From positions 124,001 through 188,000 of the forward strand of contig NZ_RQIT01000007.1 in the NCBI RefSeq assembly GCF_003837805.1: a DNA stretch of 64,000 bases, written 5' to 3'. Positions 46,099 through 53,989 of the stretch are shown in pieces (position 1 is the first letter of the stretch; each line of letters opens with the position of its first letter). Position numbers and translations under genes: made by a program. The notes below the pieces were generated by a model. The model did no database searches. It worked only from the letters and a program-made list of their open reading frames with translations, and was not told the DNA's origin. The DNA is from Bradyrhizobium sp. RP6 (GTDB lineage: Bacteria; Pseudomonadota; Alphaproteobacteria; Rhizobiales; Xanthobacteraceae).

Positions 46099-46550
46099 AG
46101 GCCAACGGAACTAGAGTGTATCTTGCGGCTCCGTTGTTTTCGCAGGCCGAGCGCGTAAGGAACAAGTCGCTCAGAGACGCGATTTCGCGCTTCGCCAATG
46201 TGTACCTACCGCAGGAGGACGGAGGTCTTATCCTGGACCTTGTGCGGGACGGAATGTCAGTAGAGGAGGCGAAAGCCAAAGTATTTCAGCTCGACATTGA
46301 CGCCATAGCGGCTTGTGACGTGCTCGTCATTGTACTGGACGGGCGAACCGTTGATGAAGGGGCGGCGTTCGAGTTGGGATACGCATTCGCGACCGGAAAG
46401 ATTTGCGTTGGTCTCAAAACTGACCCCCGTATGCTGCTTCCAATAGGAGACAATCCCATGATTGAGGTTGCTCTCCGGAAGATTTTCCATGACGAAGGCG
46501 AGTTAGTGAGTTGGATTGCAAGCTATGACGCGGGTGTACGAGCGAGCTGA
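46095..46550 (+). CDS. Nucleoside 2-deoxyribosyltransferase-like protein
   Basis: The 151-residue protein matches the nucleoside 2-deoxyribosyltransferase fold: VYLAAPLFSQAER at the N-terminus, LPQEDGG, and ACDVLVIVLDGRTVDEGAAFELGYAFATG, in which E93 is the likely nucleophile. GTG at 46095 overlaps the previous stop, and the strong ribosome binding site GGAGGAAAG precedes it. Family members cleave N-glycosidic bonds of nucleosides or nucleotides, or transfer deoxyribose between bases. Coupling to a SIR2-kinase protein suggests action on a nucleotide signal or pool. Confidence 0.85.
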   Translation: MKANGTRVYLAAPLFSQAERVRNKSLRDAISRFANVYLPQEDGGLILDLVRDGMSVEEAKAKVFQLDIDAIAACDVLVIVLDGRTVDEGAAFELGYAFATGKICVGLKTDPRMLLPIGDNPMIEVALRKIFHDEGELVSWIASYDAGVRAS

Positions 46551-46602
46551 GGTATTTATCGGCTACATGGAATCGCGAATAGCCCGCAATTGGCGCCTTG
46601 CC

Positions 46603-46625
46603 GGTGGTAGCAGCGCGTGGTAGCA
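46603..46625. promoter_or_regulatory. Possible integrase arm-type sites, right
   Basis: GGTGGTAGCAG at 46603-46613 is identical to the left site at 30764-30774, and GTGGTAGCA recurs at 46617-46625. They lie 76 bases inside the right attachment repeat. Confidence 0.4.
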
Positions 46626-46688
46626 TTTCGCTGGCAGCTAAGCTGATTTCTGTTTGTTTTTCAAAGTCTTCCTTGGTCGCTCTTCGTC

Positions 46689-46708
46689 TCCCCTAGGGAG
46701 CGCCAGCG
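46689..46708. repeat. Right attachment repeat (attR) of the island
   Basis: TCCCCTAGGGAGCGCCAGCG is identical to the tRNA-Glu 3' end at 30685-30704 and in the same orientation. The bases before it (CGTC) no longer match the tRNA, so it is not a complete tRNA gene. Confidence 0.9.
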
Positions 46709-46989
46709 ATTTCAGTTACTTAGCTGGTCCCATTTTCTCCCGTTCCGTCGCCGACGAAGTTGGAGCCGAGTATCGAGCGCAAGCGGTTTCTCTTGCGCTT
46801 CGCGATAGCCCATCAAATCCGACGTAGGTAGTGTCTGAGCAAGCTCGGCGAGGTCGAGCGTGTCGATATCGAGCGTTTGATCAACACCGCTGTGCTGTGG
46901 GCCGTCCTCGCGACGAATGAGCCGGATGGCGGCGCGACGTTTTCTTTTGCTTTCCCGGCAGCGTAAACCGGCGCCGCCTCTTCGACGCC
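46709..46989. other. Region after the island, no gene seen
   Basis: About 280 bases with no convincing gene. Short frames on both strands have no ribosome binding sites. It is the chromosomal side of the island border and then passes into a gene remnant. Confidence 0.4.
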
Positions 46990-47130
46990 GGCGTCTGTTG
47001 CGGGTCGATTCCGGCCGGCTTGACGATCCGTCCCCACTTGCCGATCTCGAGCTTCAGAAAGGCTTCAAGGGCTTCCGGGGTCGCACGCTCAGGCTCCACT
47101 GGAGCCACGCTGAGCTCGGCAAAACGGCCG
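46990..47130 (-). pseudogene. Remnant of a Bug-family (TctC-type) binding protein
   Basis: The minus-strand translation RFAELSVAPVEPERATPEAL and then EAFLKLEIGKWGRIVKPAGI matches the C-terminus of tripartite-tricarboxylate-transporter substrate-binding proteins, in which a conserved E..KWG..V..AGI ends the chain. No upstream part of the gene remains. It is a decayed fragment. Confidence 0.7.
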
Positions 47131-47141
47131 ACAATTAGGCT

Positions 47142-47238
47142 ATTGGCGATTGTCTTGGCCGGTCTGTCCAGAGGATTGGGCTATGCGCGGCGCGCCGGAG
47201 CGACGAAGTATGGACCGACGCCCACTCGAGCCTCGGAG
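47142..47238. repeat. Duplicated segment, copy 1 (upstream of cupin)
   Basis: ATTGGCGATTGTCTTGGCCG to GGGCTATGCG (47142-47187) lines up without gaps with 48859-48904 at about three-quarters identity by eye, and weaker similarity continues to about 47238. It lies just upstream of the cupin gene at 47245. Confidence 0.5.
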
Positions 47239-47244
47239 ACCGAC

Positions 47245-47679
47245 ATGGAAGCTGGCATCGCAACCACATTCGAGCAGACTGACTTCGCGGGAATCAGCAC
47301 CAGGATCATCAATTCCAGCACAAGCCCATTCACGATTCTGGACATGACGATCAAGCCAGGCTTCGGTGCACCGGCCCATATTTCCGCGTCCGAGGACAAG
47401 CTGTTCGTCGTGCTTGAGGGAACGCTGAAATATCTCATTGGCGACCAGACCGAGGTCGTAGAGCCCGGGGCACGCGTGCAGGTTTCGAAAGGCATGGTTC
47501 ATGGATTCACGAATGTCGGCTCCCATGATGCGCGCCACATCCTGGTTTCGACGCCGCGAAAGCACGAGGAATTCTTTCGCGATCTCCGCGACATCCCTGA
47601 ACCACGGGAGCAGAATATGAATCTCCTGCCTGGTATCGCACAACGGCACGATCAAATGATCGTCGGACCTCTGCCATAG
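47245..47679 (+). CDS. Cupin-domain protein
   Basis: The 144-residue protein has one cupin fold: FGAPAHISASEDKLFVVLEG as the first box and VEPGARVQVSKGMVHGFTNVG as the second. The first histidine of the metal site is present (PAHIS) but the motif is relaxed. Start MEAGIATTFEQ is preferred. The upstream sequence is similar to that before the oxidoreductase at 49043. The substrate is unknown. A short hairpin CTCGCT/AGCGAG follows at 47682-47696. Confidence 0.78.
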   Translation: MEAGIATTFEQTDFAGISTRIINSSTSPFTILDMTIKPGFGAPAHISASEDKLFVVLEGTLKYLIGDQTEVVEPGARVQVSKGMVHGFTNVGSHDARHILVSTPRKHEEFFRDLRDIPEPREQNMNLLPGIAQRHDQMIVGPLP

Positions 47680-47984
47680 CGCTCGCTTCGAGCGAGGAAA
47701 TCGGACGAGCGATGGTGGGGAGGTCTCCCGATCCCCGGATGTCTCAATCCTGGCTTTGACCAACCCATCTTCCGGCGGGCATTCGTGAAAACGAGGATGT
47801 GAAAAAGAGGCAGCGCCCGATATCGTACTATCCCGCGATAGATGCGGACTCTCAAACATTCCCGATCCCGCCGCTCGTCCATGCTTAGGGATGGCCGCCG
47901 GAGGGCTCGTCGCTCGCTTTCGGAGGTGGCGCGCCATTTCACCCGTGATCCTATCAGACGTCACGGTTCGCTGTGGGTGCGCTG
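47680..47984. other. Gap before the LysR gene
   Basis: 305 bases with no gene visible apart from the small hairpin CTCGCTTCGAGCGAG at 47682-47696. It should contain the promoter of the LysR gene. Confidence 0.4.
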
Positions 47985-48852
47985 ATGGATCTCAACGCAC
48001 TCAAGACATTCATTGAAGTTGTTCGCGCGGGCAGCTTCTCCGGAGCCGCGCGCCGGACAGGAATGCCGCGGTCTTCCGTGAGCCTGCGCATTCGCAACCT
48101 CGAGAGCTCGCTAGGCGTTCGCCTGTTCAGACGGTCGACACGCGCCTTCGCCCTGACCGCCGAAGGGCAGGATCTGTATCAGCGGTCGGAGGGCGCCCTG
48201 GTGTCCCTGGCCGATACACTCGCCGATCTGAAGCAGGTCGGACCATCTCATACAGGCGAGATCCGCATGACGCTGCCCGCGGACTTTCCTGCAAAGATCG
48301 TTGCTCCGGCCATCGCGGAGTTCTGTGCGGCATATCCGAAGGTGCGGATCAATGTGGTTCCGACCAACGCGGTGCTCGACCTCGTGTCCGAGAATGTCGA
48401 TATCGCACTTAGGATCGGTGCGGCCAATCCCCAGGATGCCGTCGTGCGGGGGGCGCTCGACATGGAATTGGGCTTCTATGCGAGCGCCGATTATATGCGC
48501 CGTCACGGTGCTCCGGCGAGCATCGCCAAGGCAACGCGGCTGATCGGCCCACAGCAGCCGGAACTGCGCCGCCTTTTCGAACAGTGCCTCGATGGCGGGG
48601 TCCTGCCTCAGTTCCACGTTACGGTCGACAGTTTCACATTCATCCGCGAGCTGGTGCTGCTCGGTCAGGGCATCGGCCTCCTGCCCAGGTCGCTATGCAG
48701 AACGGCGTTGGCGTCCGGCGCTCTCGTGAAGGCCCTCCCGGTTTCGGCTTCGGAGACTCCAACTCACCTATCCCTCGCGCGTCGACATCTCCTCGAAGGT
48801 AAAGGTGTTCGCAGAGATACTTGCCCGTCATCTGAAAGCGGCCGTCGCCTAA
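47985..48852 (+). pseudogene. LysR-family regulator with a frameshift near the C-terminus
   Basis: The first 261 residues are a normal LysR protein: MDLNALKTFIEVVRAGSFSG, the helix-turn-helix MPRSSVSLRIRNLESSLGVRLF and the effector domain ending VSASETPTHLS. At 48768-48771 the frame breaks. The family ending (YPSRVDISSKVKVFAEILARH then LKAAVA) is found in the next frame from 48769 to TAA at 48850-48852. Without correction the frame runs on to 49043 in nonsense. A real mutation or a sequencing error are both possible; the DNA-binding domain is intact. Confidence 0.82.
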
Positions 48853-48858
48853 GCGCCG

Positions 48859-48954
48859 ATTGGCGATTCTTCTGGCCGTTCTGTTCAGAAGCACAGGCTA
48901 TGCGTTGCACGCCTTTGCGACAGAATATCGGCCGAGCACCCGGGCCTTGGAGAT
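48859..48954. repeat. Duplicated segment, copy 2 (upstream of oxidoreductase)
   Basis: ATTGGCGATTCTTCTGGCCG to AGGCTATGCG (48859-48904) matches 47142-47187, and similarity weakens toward 48954. It begins 6 bases after the corrected LysR stop and precedes the luciferase-like gene at 49043. The two copies flank the LysR gene and could hold its binding sites. Confidence 0.5.
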
Positions 48955-49042
48955 CGCGGCCAGTGAAGGCGTCGTCACGACGCCGCTTCATTGGCAGCCC
49001 CATGGCCGGAGGACCGTGCCGGACAACACGAAAGGATTCATG

Positions 49043-50061
49043 ATGGACAGATCGCTTCCGATCTCGATGCTCGATTTTTCTCCCGAGTACAATGGCGACG
49101 GCATACGTCAGGCCCTGGCCGCACTGTCGAGCGAGCGCAGCATGCGGAGGCATTGGGCTATCGACGCTTCTGGTTTACCGAGCATCACAACGTGCCGCGG
49201 CTGACCAATGCGGCGCCACCTGTCGTGCTTGCACATGTTGCGAGCCGCACGCTATCGATCCGCGTCGGCTCCGGCGGCGCAATGTTGCCCAACCATTCAC
49301 CCCTTCTGATTGCCGAACAGTTCGGAACATTGGCGGCGCTTCATCCCGGCCGGATCGATCTCGGAATCGGACGCGCTACGGGCGGACCAGGGTCGGACGA
49401 AGACACGCTGCGGATGCTACGCAAGGCGCCCGATGCGCGCATGCGATTTGACGCTGACCTCGGCGAATTGTTGGCGCTCCTGCGCGAGCCGCAATCGGGC
49501 GACAGTCCACATGCACCCGGGCGCGGCATCGATGTACCCGTCTGGTTGCTGGGGTCTTCAACGGCCTCGGCGGCAATGGCGGGCAAACTCGGCCTGCCGT
49601 TCTCCTACGGGACCCATATCGCGCCCGATGATTTGATTCCTGCCATGCAGGCGTATCGCGCGCATTTCCGGCCCGGCGCCACAATGCGATCTCCGCATGC
49701 GATGGTGTCGGCCTTTATCATTGCGGCGGACACGGATGCAGAAGCGGAGGAAATGACGGCCGGCGTCCGGCCGATCCTGGTGCAATGGTTTCGCAAGAAG
49801 CTGCCGGCGTCGGCGACGGACGCGACTGCGGCGCCCGTCGCCGACGTGCCCGATCGTTTGTCCTACGCTATCGTTGGCGGGCCGGAAACGGCGCGTTCCG
49901 GTATCCAGGCGATGATCAGGAGAACGCAGGCAGACGAACTCATGATCATCACGTTCATCCAGGACACCGCCGCAGCCTATCGCTCCTATCAGATCATCGC
50001 CAGCGTCTGCCAGGATATCGATAGAGGAGCGGCTGATGACGAACCCATTCAGCCGGGGTGA
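49043..50061 (+). pseudogene. Luciferase-like flavin-dependent oxidoreductase with frameshift
   Basis: The N-terminus MDRSLPISMLDFSPEYNGDG is in one frame, and the rest, from RTVERAQHAEALGYRRFWFT EHHNVPRL onward, is in another; the break is near 49117-49122. The remainder is a normal LLM-class enzyme (SSTASAAMAGKLGLPFSYG, then QADELMIITFIQDT) to TGA at 50059-50061. Members oxidise substrates with FMNH2 or F420. Together with the LysR frameshift upstream, this suggests local decay or sequencing error. The function is probably lost as written. Confidence 0.8.
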
Positions 50062-50129
50062 TCGCCAGAATGTAGGTCTCGTATAGCATCTGCCGCCGCA
50101 CCATGGGCGGGCGGCGGCATCGAGGTTCG

Positions 50130-51440
50130 TCAGGCGCGATGAAGCGCTGTCGTTGCAGGAGACGGCCGTCTCATTCGGCGGCCAGCGGCGGCGATGGTCT
50201 CCATCTCGTCGACGAGGCTGGACCGATCGATATCGACCTTGATGGCCTCGCCGAGGAAGCGAGCCGTCGTCGTGAATTGCGGCTCGGTGATCAGCCGGTC
50301 CACTGCCGCGGCGACCTCCATCTCCGAGGCCGTTGGCGGCAATCGAAGCCCGGCGCCCTTGGTCTCGACCCGCGCGGCGTTCGCAGCCTGATCCCGTCCC
50401 GTCGGAAGAACGAACTGCGGCAAGCCGTGGAGAAGCGAACGAGTAACGGTTCCGTGGCCGCCTTGCGACACCACCACAGAAACGTCTTTCATGATCAGGT
50501 CATGGGGAGCTCCACTGATCAATTGCACGTTCTGCGGAGCCCGCAGATCTGTAATTTTCAGATTGGGCCCAGTGGTCGTGATGGCATCGATCTCGAGCAT
50601 GCCCATCGCGTTGACGACGCGTTGAAACAGATCGCGCTGGCCTTGAGCGCCGGTGCTGCAAGCGATCAAGACGCGGGGGCGCCCCGATCGCATGGACGAT
50701 GCTGGCCAGGTGGCGGCCTGCCGCGAATTCGGTTGCGTGGCCTTGGACCAGTTCGGCACGTCGAGCAGCGGCCCGACATACCGGAAATTGTACGGCAGAG
50801 CATCAGCCTGAAAGTCGAACGCCCGACTGGTTGCGAGCAGAAGCCGGTCAGCCCGATCGAACAGGTGCATGACATCCGCGAGCGGGGCGAGTCCCAGATC
50901 GACGCGGGCGCGGTTGAGAAGAGGGAGAAACGAATTCAGCATCTGGGATACGGCGGCATTGGCCACGTCGACTTCAGCACGCTCTTGCGGAGTTTTCGGC
51001 TGGCCCAACCCGCTCGTGGCCGGCGGCATTCCCGGCAGGGTCCGCAGGCTGACATGGGGGGATAGAAGAGCGAGGGGCACATCCGATGCCTCCGCTCCGA
51101 GCGCGGCGCCGAACAATACGTCCAAGCTGAGAACCGCATCCGTCGGTCCGCCGCGAATTTCGTCCCGGATATCGGCCGCATAGGCCGAGCAGGGGTCGAA
51201 TACGACGCGGCGTATCCATTGCGGTATCTCCGAGAGATCTGTCGGATCGGCGGCCTCTCCCGTCGGAGCGCGGCGCCATGTCACGAATTCGAAGTCGGCG
51301 CTCTCGACTTCGGCACGCATGGACGGATCGGCCATCACCCGGACATGATGACCATTCCGGCGCAGTTTCCGTCCCGCAGTCAGGAGAGGGCTGAGGTTTC
51401 CCAATGTGCCCCACGACGCCAGCAGAAAATGGTAGAACAT
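50130..51440 (-). CDS. GT1-family glycosyltransferase (MGT-like)
   Basis: From ATG at 51440 the protein has 436 residues. The N-terminus FYHFLLASWGTLGNLSPLLT and the donor-binding part (VLIACSTGAQGQRDLFQRVVN, then MKDVSVVVSQGGHGTVTRSLLHGLPQFVLP with the HGT..LLHG.P signature) fit the UDP-glycosyltransferase/macrolide-glycosyltransferase family. It would move a sugar from a nucleotide donor to a lipid or natural product. The ribosome binding site GAGGCTTCCGGA precedes the start. No biosynthetic cluster is adjacent. Confidence 0.85.
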   Translation of the reverse strand: MFYHFLLASWGTLGNLSPLLTAGRKLRRNGHHVRVMADPSMRAEVESADFEFVTWRRAPTGEAADPTDLSEIPQWIRRVVFDPCSAYAADIRDEIRGGPTDAVLSLDVLFGAALGAEASDVPLALLSPHVSLRTLPGMPPATSGLGQPKTPQERAEVDVANAAVSQMLNSFLPLLNRARVDLGLAPLADVMHLFDRADRLLLATSRAFDFQADALPYNFRYVGPLLDVPNWSKATQPNSRQAATWPASSMRSGRPRVLIACSTGAQGQRDLFQRVVNAMGMLEIDAITTTGPNLKITDLRAPQNVQLISGAPHDLIMKDVSVVVSQGGHGTVTRSLLHGLPQFVLPTGRDQAANAARVETKGAGLRLPPTASEMEVAAAVDRLITEPQFTTTARFLGEAIKVDIDRSSLVDEMETIAAAGRRMRRPSPATTALHRA

Positions 51441-51764
51441 TCCGGAAGCCTCATCAGGTCGCGAAACTCGCTGACACAATCGTTTCTTTCGCGACCCGGA
51501 GCAGGCGATAGGATAATTGCGTGACCGCGGGTGTAGCCGCGCGGGCCGCGCCAACGATGGGGCAATGCCGCTACTGAATGATGTCTGGTCGAGACCAAAT
51601 GGTTACCTCTGTAATAATGGCGCGCGCGATCATGTGCAGCGTTCGCGGCAGGCAATGCCGCGGCGATCGCTGGCACAGTCTATCCCCCACGAGGCGGCGG
51701 TTCCGCATCTGTCACTGCTGAGCCTTGTCCAGACTTCTGACGTCTGTCACGACCTCGCCGGGCT
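51441..51764. other. Gap between glycosyltransferase and histidine kinase genes
   Basis: 324 bases. Small frames here lack ribosome binding sites. No RNA or repeat is recognised. It contains the glycosyltransferase promoter and the end of the kinase message. Confidence 0.4.
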
Positions 51765-53273
51765 TCACGCAGAGATGCCGCGCGATGCCGGTTCGAGATC
51801 GTTGATAACGTCTTTCGCTGCTGCGGCCGTGATCGGGCGGCTGACGAGAGGCGGCGCGCCCTCCTGCGCCGGCAGGCTGATGACCGCGCGCAGTCCCTTC
51901 GGCCCGTTGGTCAAGACGATGTCTCCGCCGTGGTGGCGGACAATGGTCCGGGCAATGGAAAGGCCGAGGCCCACGCCTCCTGTTTCGCGATTTCGCGAGT
52001 TCTCAATCCGGAAGAAGGGCACAAAAACCTGCTCGCGGGCGCTGTCGGGAATGCCGGGTCCATCATCAGAGACGATGATTTCGATGTTGTCTGCGCGTCG
52101 CTCCAAGGTAACGCGCGCCCGCTCGCCATAGCGGATGGCATTCTCAATGAGGTTACGGCACGCGCGGCGAAGTGCGTCTGGCCGGCAGCTGTAGCCGATC
52201 TTCTGTCCGTTCGAGAAAGAGACGTCATGACCGAGTTCGGCGAGATCGTCGCAGAGACTTTCCACGAGAGCCGAGAGATCCAAGGTGCGCGTACTTTCCG
52301 CAGTTGCATCTTCGCGAGCAAATGCGAGGGTAGCCTCTGTCATTGTCTGGATCTCGGCGATGGTGGAAAGCATTTTCTCGCGGACGTCCTCGTCGCGCAC
52401 GAATTCCGCACGCAAACGGAGCGAGGTCAGAGGTGTGCGCAGATCATGACCGATGGCAGCCAGCATCTTGGTGCGGTCGTCGACGAAACGATGCAGGCGC
52501 GCCTGCATGCGATTGAATGCCTCGGCGGTGCGTCGGATATCGTCGGGGCCGGTTTCCGGCAGCGGCACGACCTCCTGGCCACGGCCAAGCGCCTCGGCCG
52601 CTACGGCGAGGCGGCGCAAGGGTTGCGCGATGCCGCGTGCGGCAAACACGGCTATGATGGACAACGACAACGCTGAAAGGCCGAGCGCGAGGGTGGATTT
52701 GGAGGTCCAGAAGCCGTCTTGTGCGGGTTTGGCAAATGCAGTGTTCAGCCACGCCCCATTCGCCAACTGAACGGCCAGGCCCATGCCGGTGGTGTCATCG
52801 AGATAAAGGAACTTCGCCGGCCGGGAGAGTGGCCAGGCTTCCGGTCTCAGGTCGAGCCACTGGGAGGAGGTGGCGCCGCTGCTCCTGGCTGTGTTTCGGG
52901 TGAAGTCCGGTCTCACCTCGGCGGGCACGTTGTGGCCGGGAAAGGATACGCGCGGCAGTGGCTGCGCCAGGCGCTCCCATGCCTCCTCTCGCCACTCCGA
53001 GGCATCCTTCAGACCGTTGGTCGATATCCAATATCTCGCGGAACTGGTGTTGCTGGCATTGAGGATGTCGGTCTGGAGCGATTGAGGAGTCGCTTCCAGG
53101 ACCCGGGCCAGCGAGGCACACCTGCTGAGTATCTCGCCCTTGGCGGCCTTCCGGATCGATTGCCCGTGCTCGTCCCAGGAAATGAAGAATACGATTGCCT
53201 GCGACAGCACGAGGGACAGCAGCGTGAAGCAGATGAAACGGGCCGCAAGACTGCGCGTCCACAAGTTCGTCAT
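51765..53273 (-). CDS. Sensor histidine kinase (EnvZ-type)
   Basis: The 502-residue protein has two membrane helices (about 10-31 and 190-210) around a periplasmic domain, a HAMP domain, HisKA with H276 in AAIGHDLRTPLTSL, and a HATPase domain with NLIENAIRYG, DDGPGIP and GVGLGLSIARTIV. It phosphorylates the adjacent OmpR-type regulator, whose gene overlaps its start by 4 bases. The periplasmic region shows no recognised ligand domain. The gene order is regulator first. Confidence 0.93.
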   Translation of the reverse strand: MTNLWTRSLAARFICFTLLSLVLSQAIVFFISWDEHGQSIRKAAKGEILSRCASLARVLEATPQSLQTDILNASNTSSARYWISTNGLKDASEWREEAWERLAQPLPRVSFPGHNVPAEVRPDFTRNTARSSGATSSQWLDLRPEAWPLSRPAKFLYLDDTTGMGLAVQLANGAWLNTAFAKPAQDGFWTSKSTLALGLSALSLSIIAVFAARGIAQPLRRLAVAAEALGRGQEVVPLPETGPDDIRRTAEAFNRMQARLHRFVDDRTKMLAAIGHDLRTPLTSLRLRAEFVRDEDVREKMLSTIAEIQTMTEATLAFAREDATAESTRTLDLSALVESLCDDLAELGHDVSFSNGQKIGYSCRPDALRRACRNLIENAIRYGERARVTLERRADNIEIIVSDDGPGIPDSAREQVFVPFFRIENSRNRETGGVGLGLSIARTIVRHHGGDIVLTNGPKGLRAVISLPAQEGAPPLVSRPITAAAAKDVINDLEPASRGISA

Positions 53274-53989
53274 GGTTGCCCGATCTCCGCGACGAGACTG
53301 TATCCACCACCCCAGTGAGTCTTGATCAAGGCTGGTACTTTCGGATCGGCCTCGATCTTCTTCCGCAAGCGGCTGACCTGATTGTCGATGCTCCGGTCGA
53401 ACGGATCGGCATCTCGGCCGACTGTCAGGTCAAGGAGCTGGTTGCGGCTGAGTACCAGGCCCGGATGATCGAGAAACGCGCACAAGAGACGAAATTCAGC
53501 CGTGCTGAGCGGTACGGCAACGCCGTCGCTTCCCAGCAATTCGCGCCGGTTGACGTCGAAGGTCCACCGGTCGAAACGTACGATCTTGCTGGCCAGCCGG
53601 CCTTTTCGCGGCGGCAGGCTTTGCACTCGCCGAAGCACCGCCTTGATGCGGGCGAGCAGCTCGCGGGGATTGAATGGCTTGGACAGGTAGTCGTCAGCGC
53701 CCACTTCCAGACCGACGATGCGGTCGGTCTCCTCCGCCATGGCAGTCAAGAGAATAACAGGAAGCTCCGTGGTGCTGCGCAGATGGCGGCAGAGGGACAA
53801 TCCGTCCTCGCCCGGCATCATGATGTCGAGAACGATCAGGTCAGGAGCACTTCGTTCGAGCAAACGGCGCAATGCGATAGCGCTCTCCGCGAGGCTGATC
53901 CGGTAGCCATGCTGCATCAAGTATTTGCCGACCAGGTCGCGGATGTCACGATGATCGTCCACGACGGCGATGTGCGGTGCCGAGTCCAT
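53270..53989 (-). CDS. OmpR-family response regulator
   Basis: The 239-residue protein has a receiver domain with D55 in LIVLDIMMPGEDG and the Thr/Lys pair LLTAM and LSKPF, and a C-terminal winged helix (FRLLCAFLDHPGLVLSRNQLLDLT, then SIDNQVSRLRKKI). It is coupled to the downstream kinase gene by a 4-base overlap. The start ATG at 53989 gives the usual N-terminus. Direct repeats of TTGCGACA upstream are possible binding sites. Confidence 0.93.
   Translation of the reverse strand: MDSAPHIAVVDDHRDIRDLVGKYLMQHGYRISLAESAIALRRLLERSAPDLIVLDIMMPGEDGLSLCRHLRSTTELPVILLTAMAEETDRIVGLEVGADDYLSKPFNPRELLARIKAVLRRVQSLPPRKGRLASKIVRFDRWTFDVNRRELLGSDGVAVPLSTAEFRLLCAFLDHPGLVLSRNQLLDLTVGRDADPFDRSIDNQVSRLRKKIEADPKVPALIKTHWGGGYSLVAEIGQP

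Larger units (their letters stand above)
30705..46708. mobile_element. tRNA-Glu integrative genomic island (~16.0 kb)
   Basis: The element runs from the tRNA-Glu 3' end to the 20-base direct repeat at 46689-46708. A tyrosine integrase lies just inside the left border. The interior has many short orphan genes, a helicase, a serine recombinase and a five-gene defence-like operon, and its right part is visibly poorer in GC than the flanks. I see no conjugation, phage structural or replication-initiation genes, so it must rely on a helper for transfer, like a satellite, or be fixed. Confidence 0.88.

Noticed and set aside
46681..46708. Second tRNA-Glu gene at the right island border
   Set aside because: Only the last bases of the tRNA are present; the D and anticodon arms are missing.
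47140..47964. 274-codon minus-strand frame over the cupin gene
   Set aside because: The plus-strand cupin has both motifs; the antisense product resembles nothing.
48853..49043. Extension of the LysR reading frame past 48770
   Set aside because: The sequence after the break is unlike LysR proteins, and the family ending is found in the next frame.
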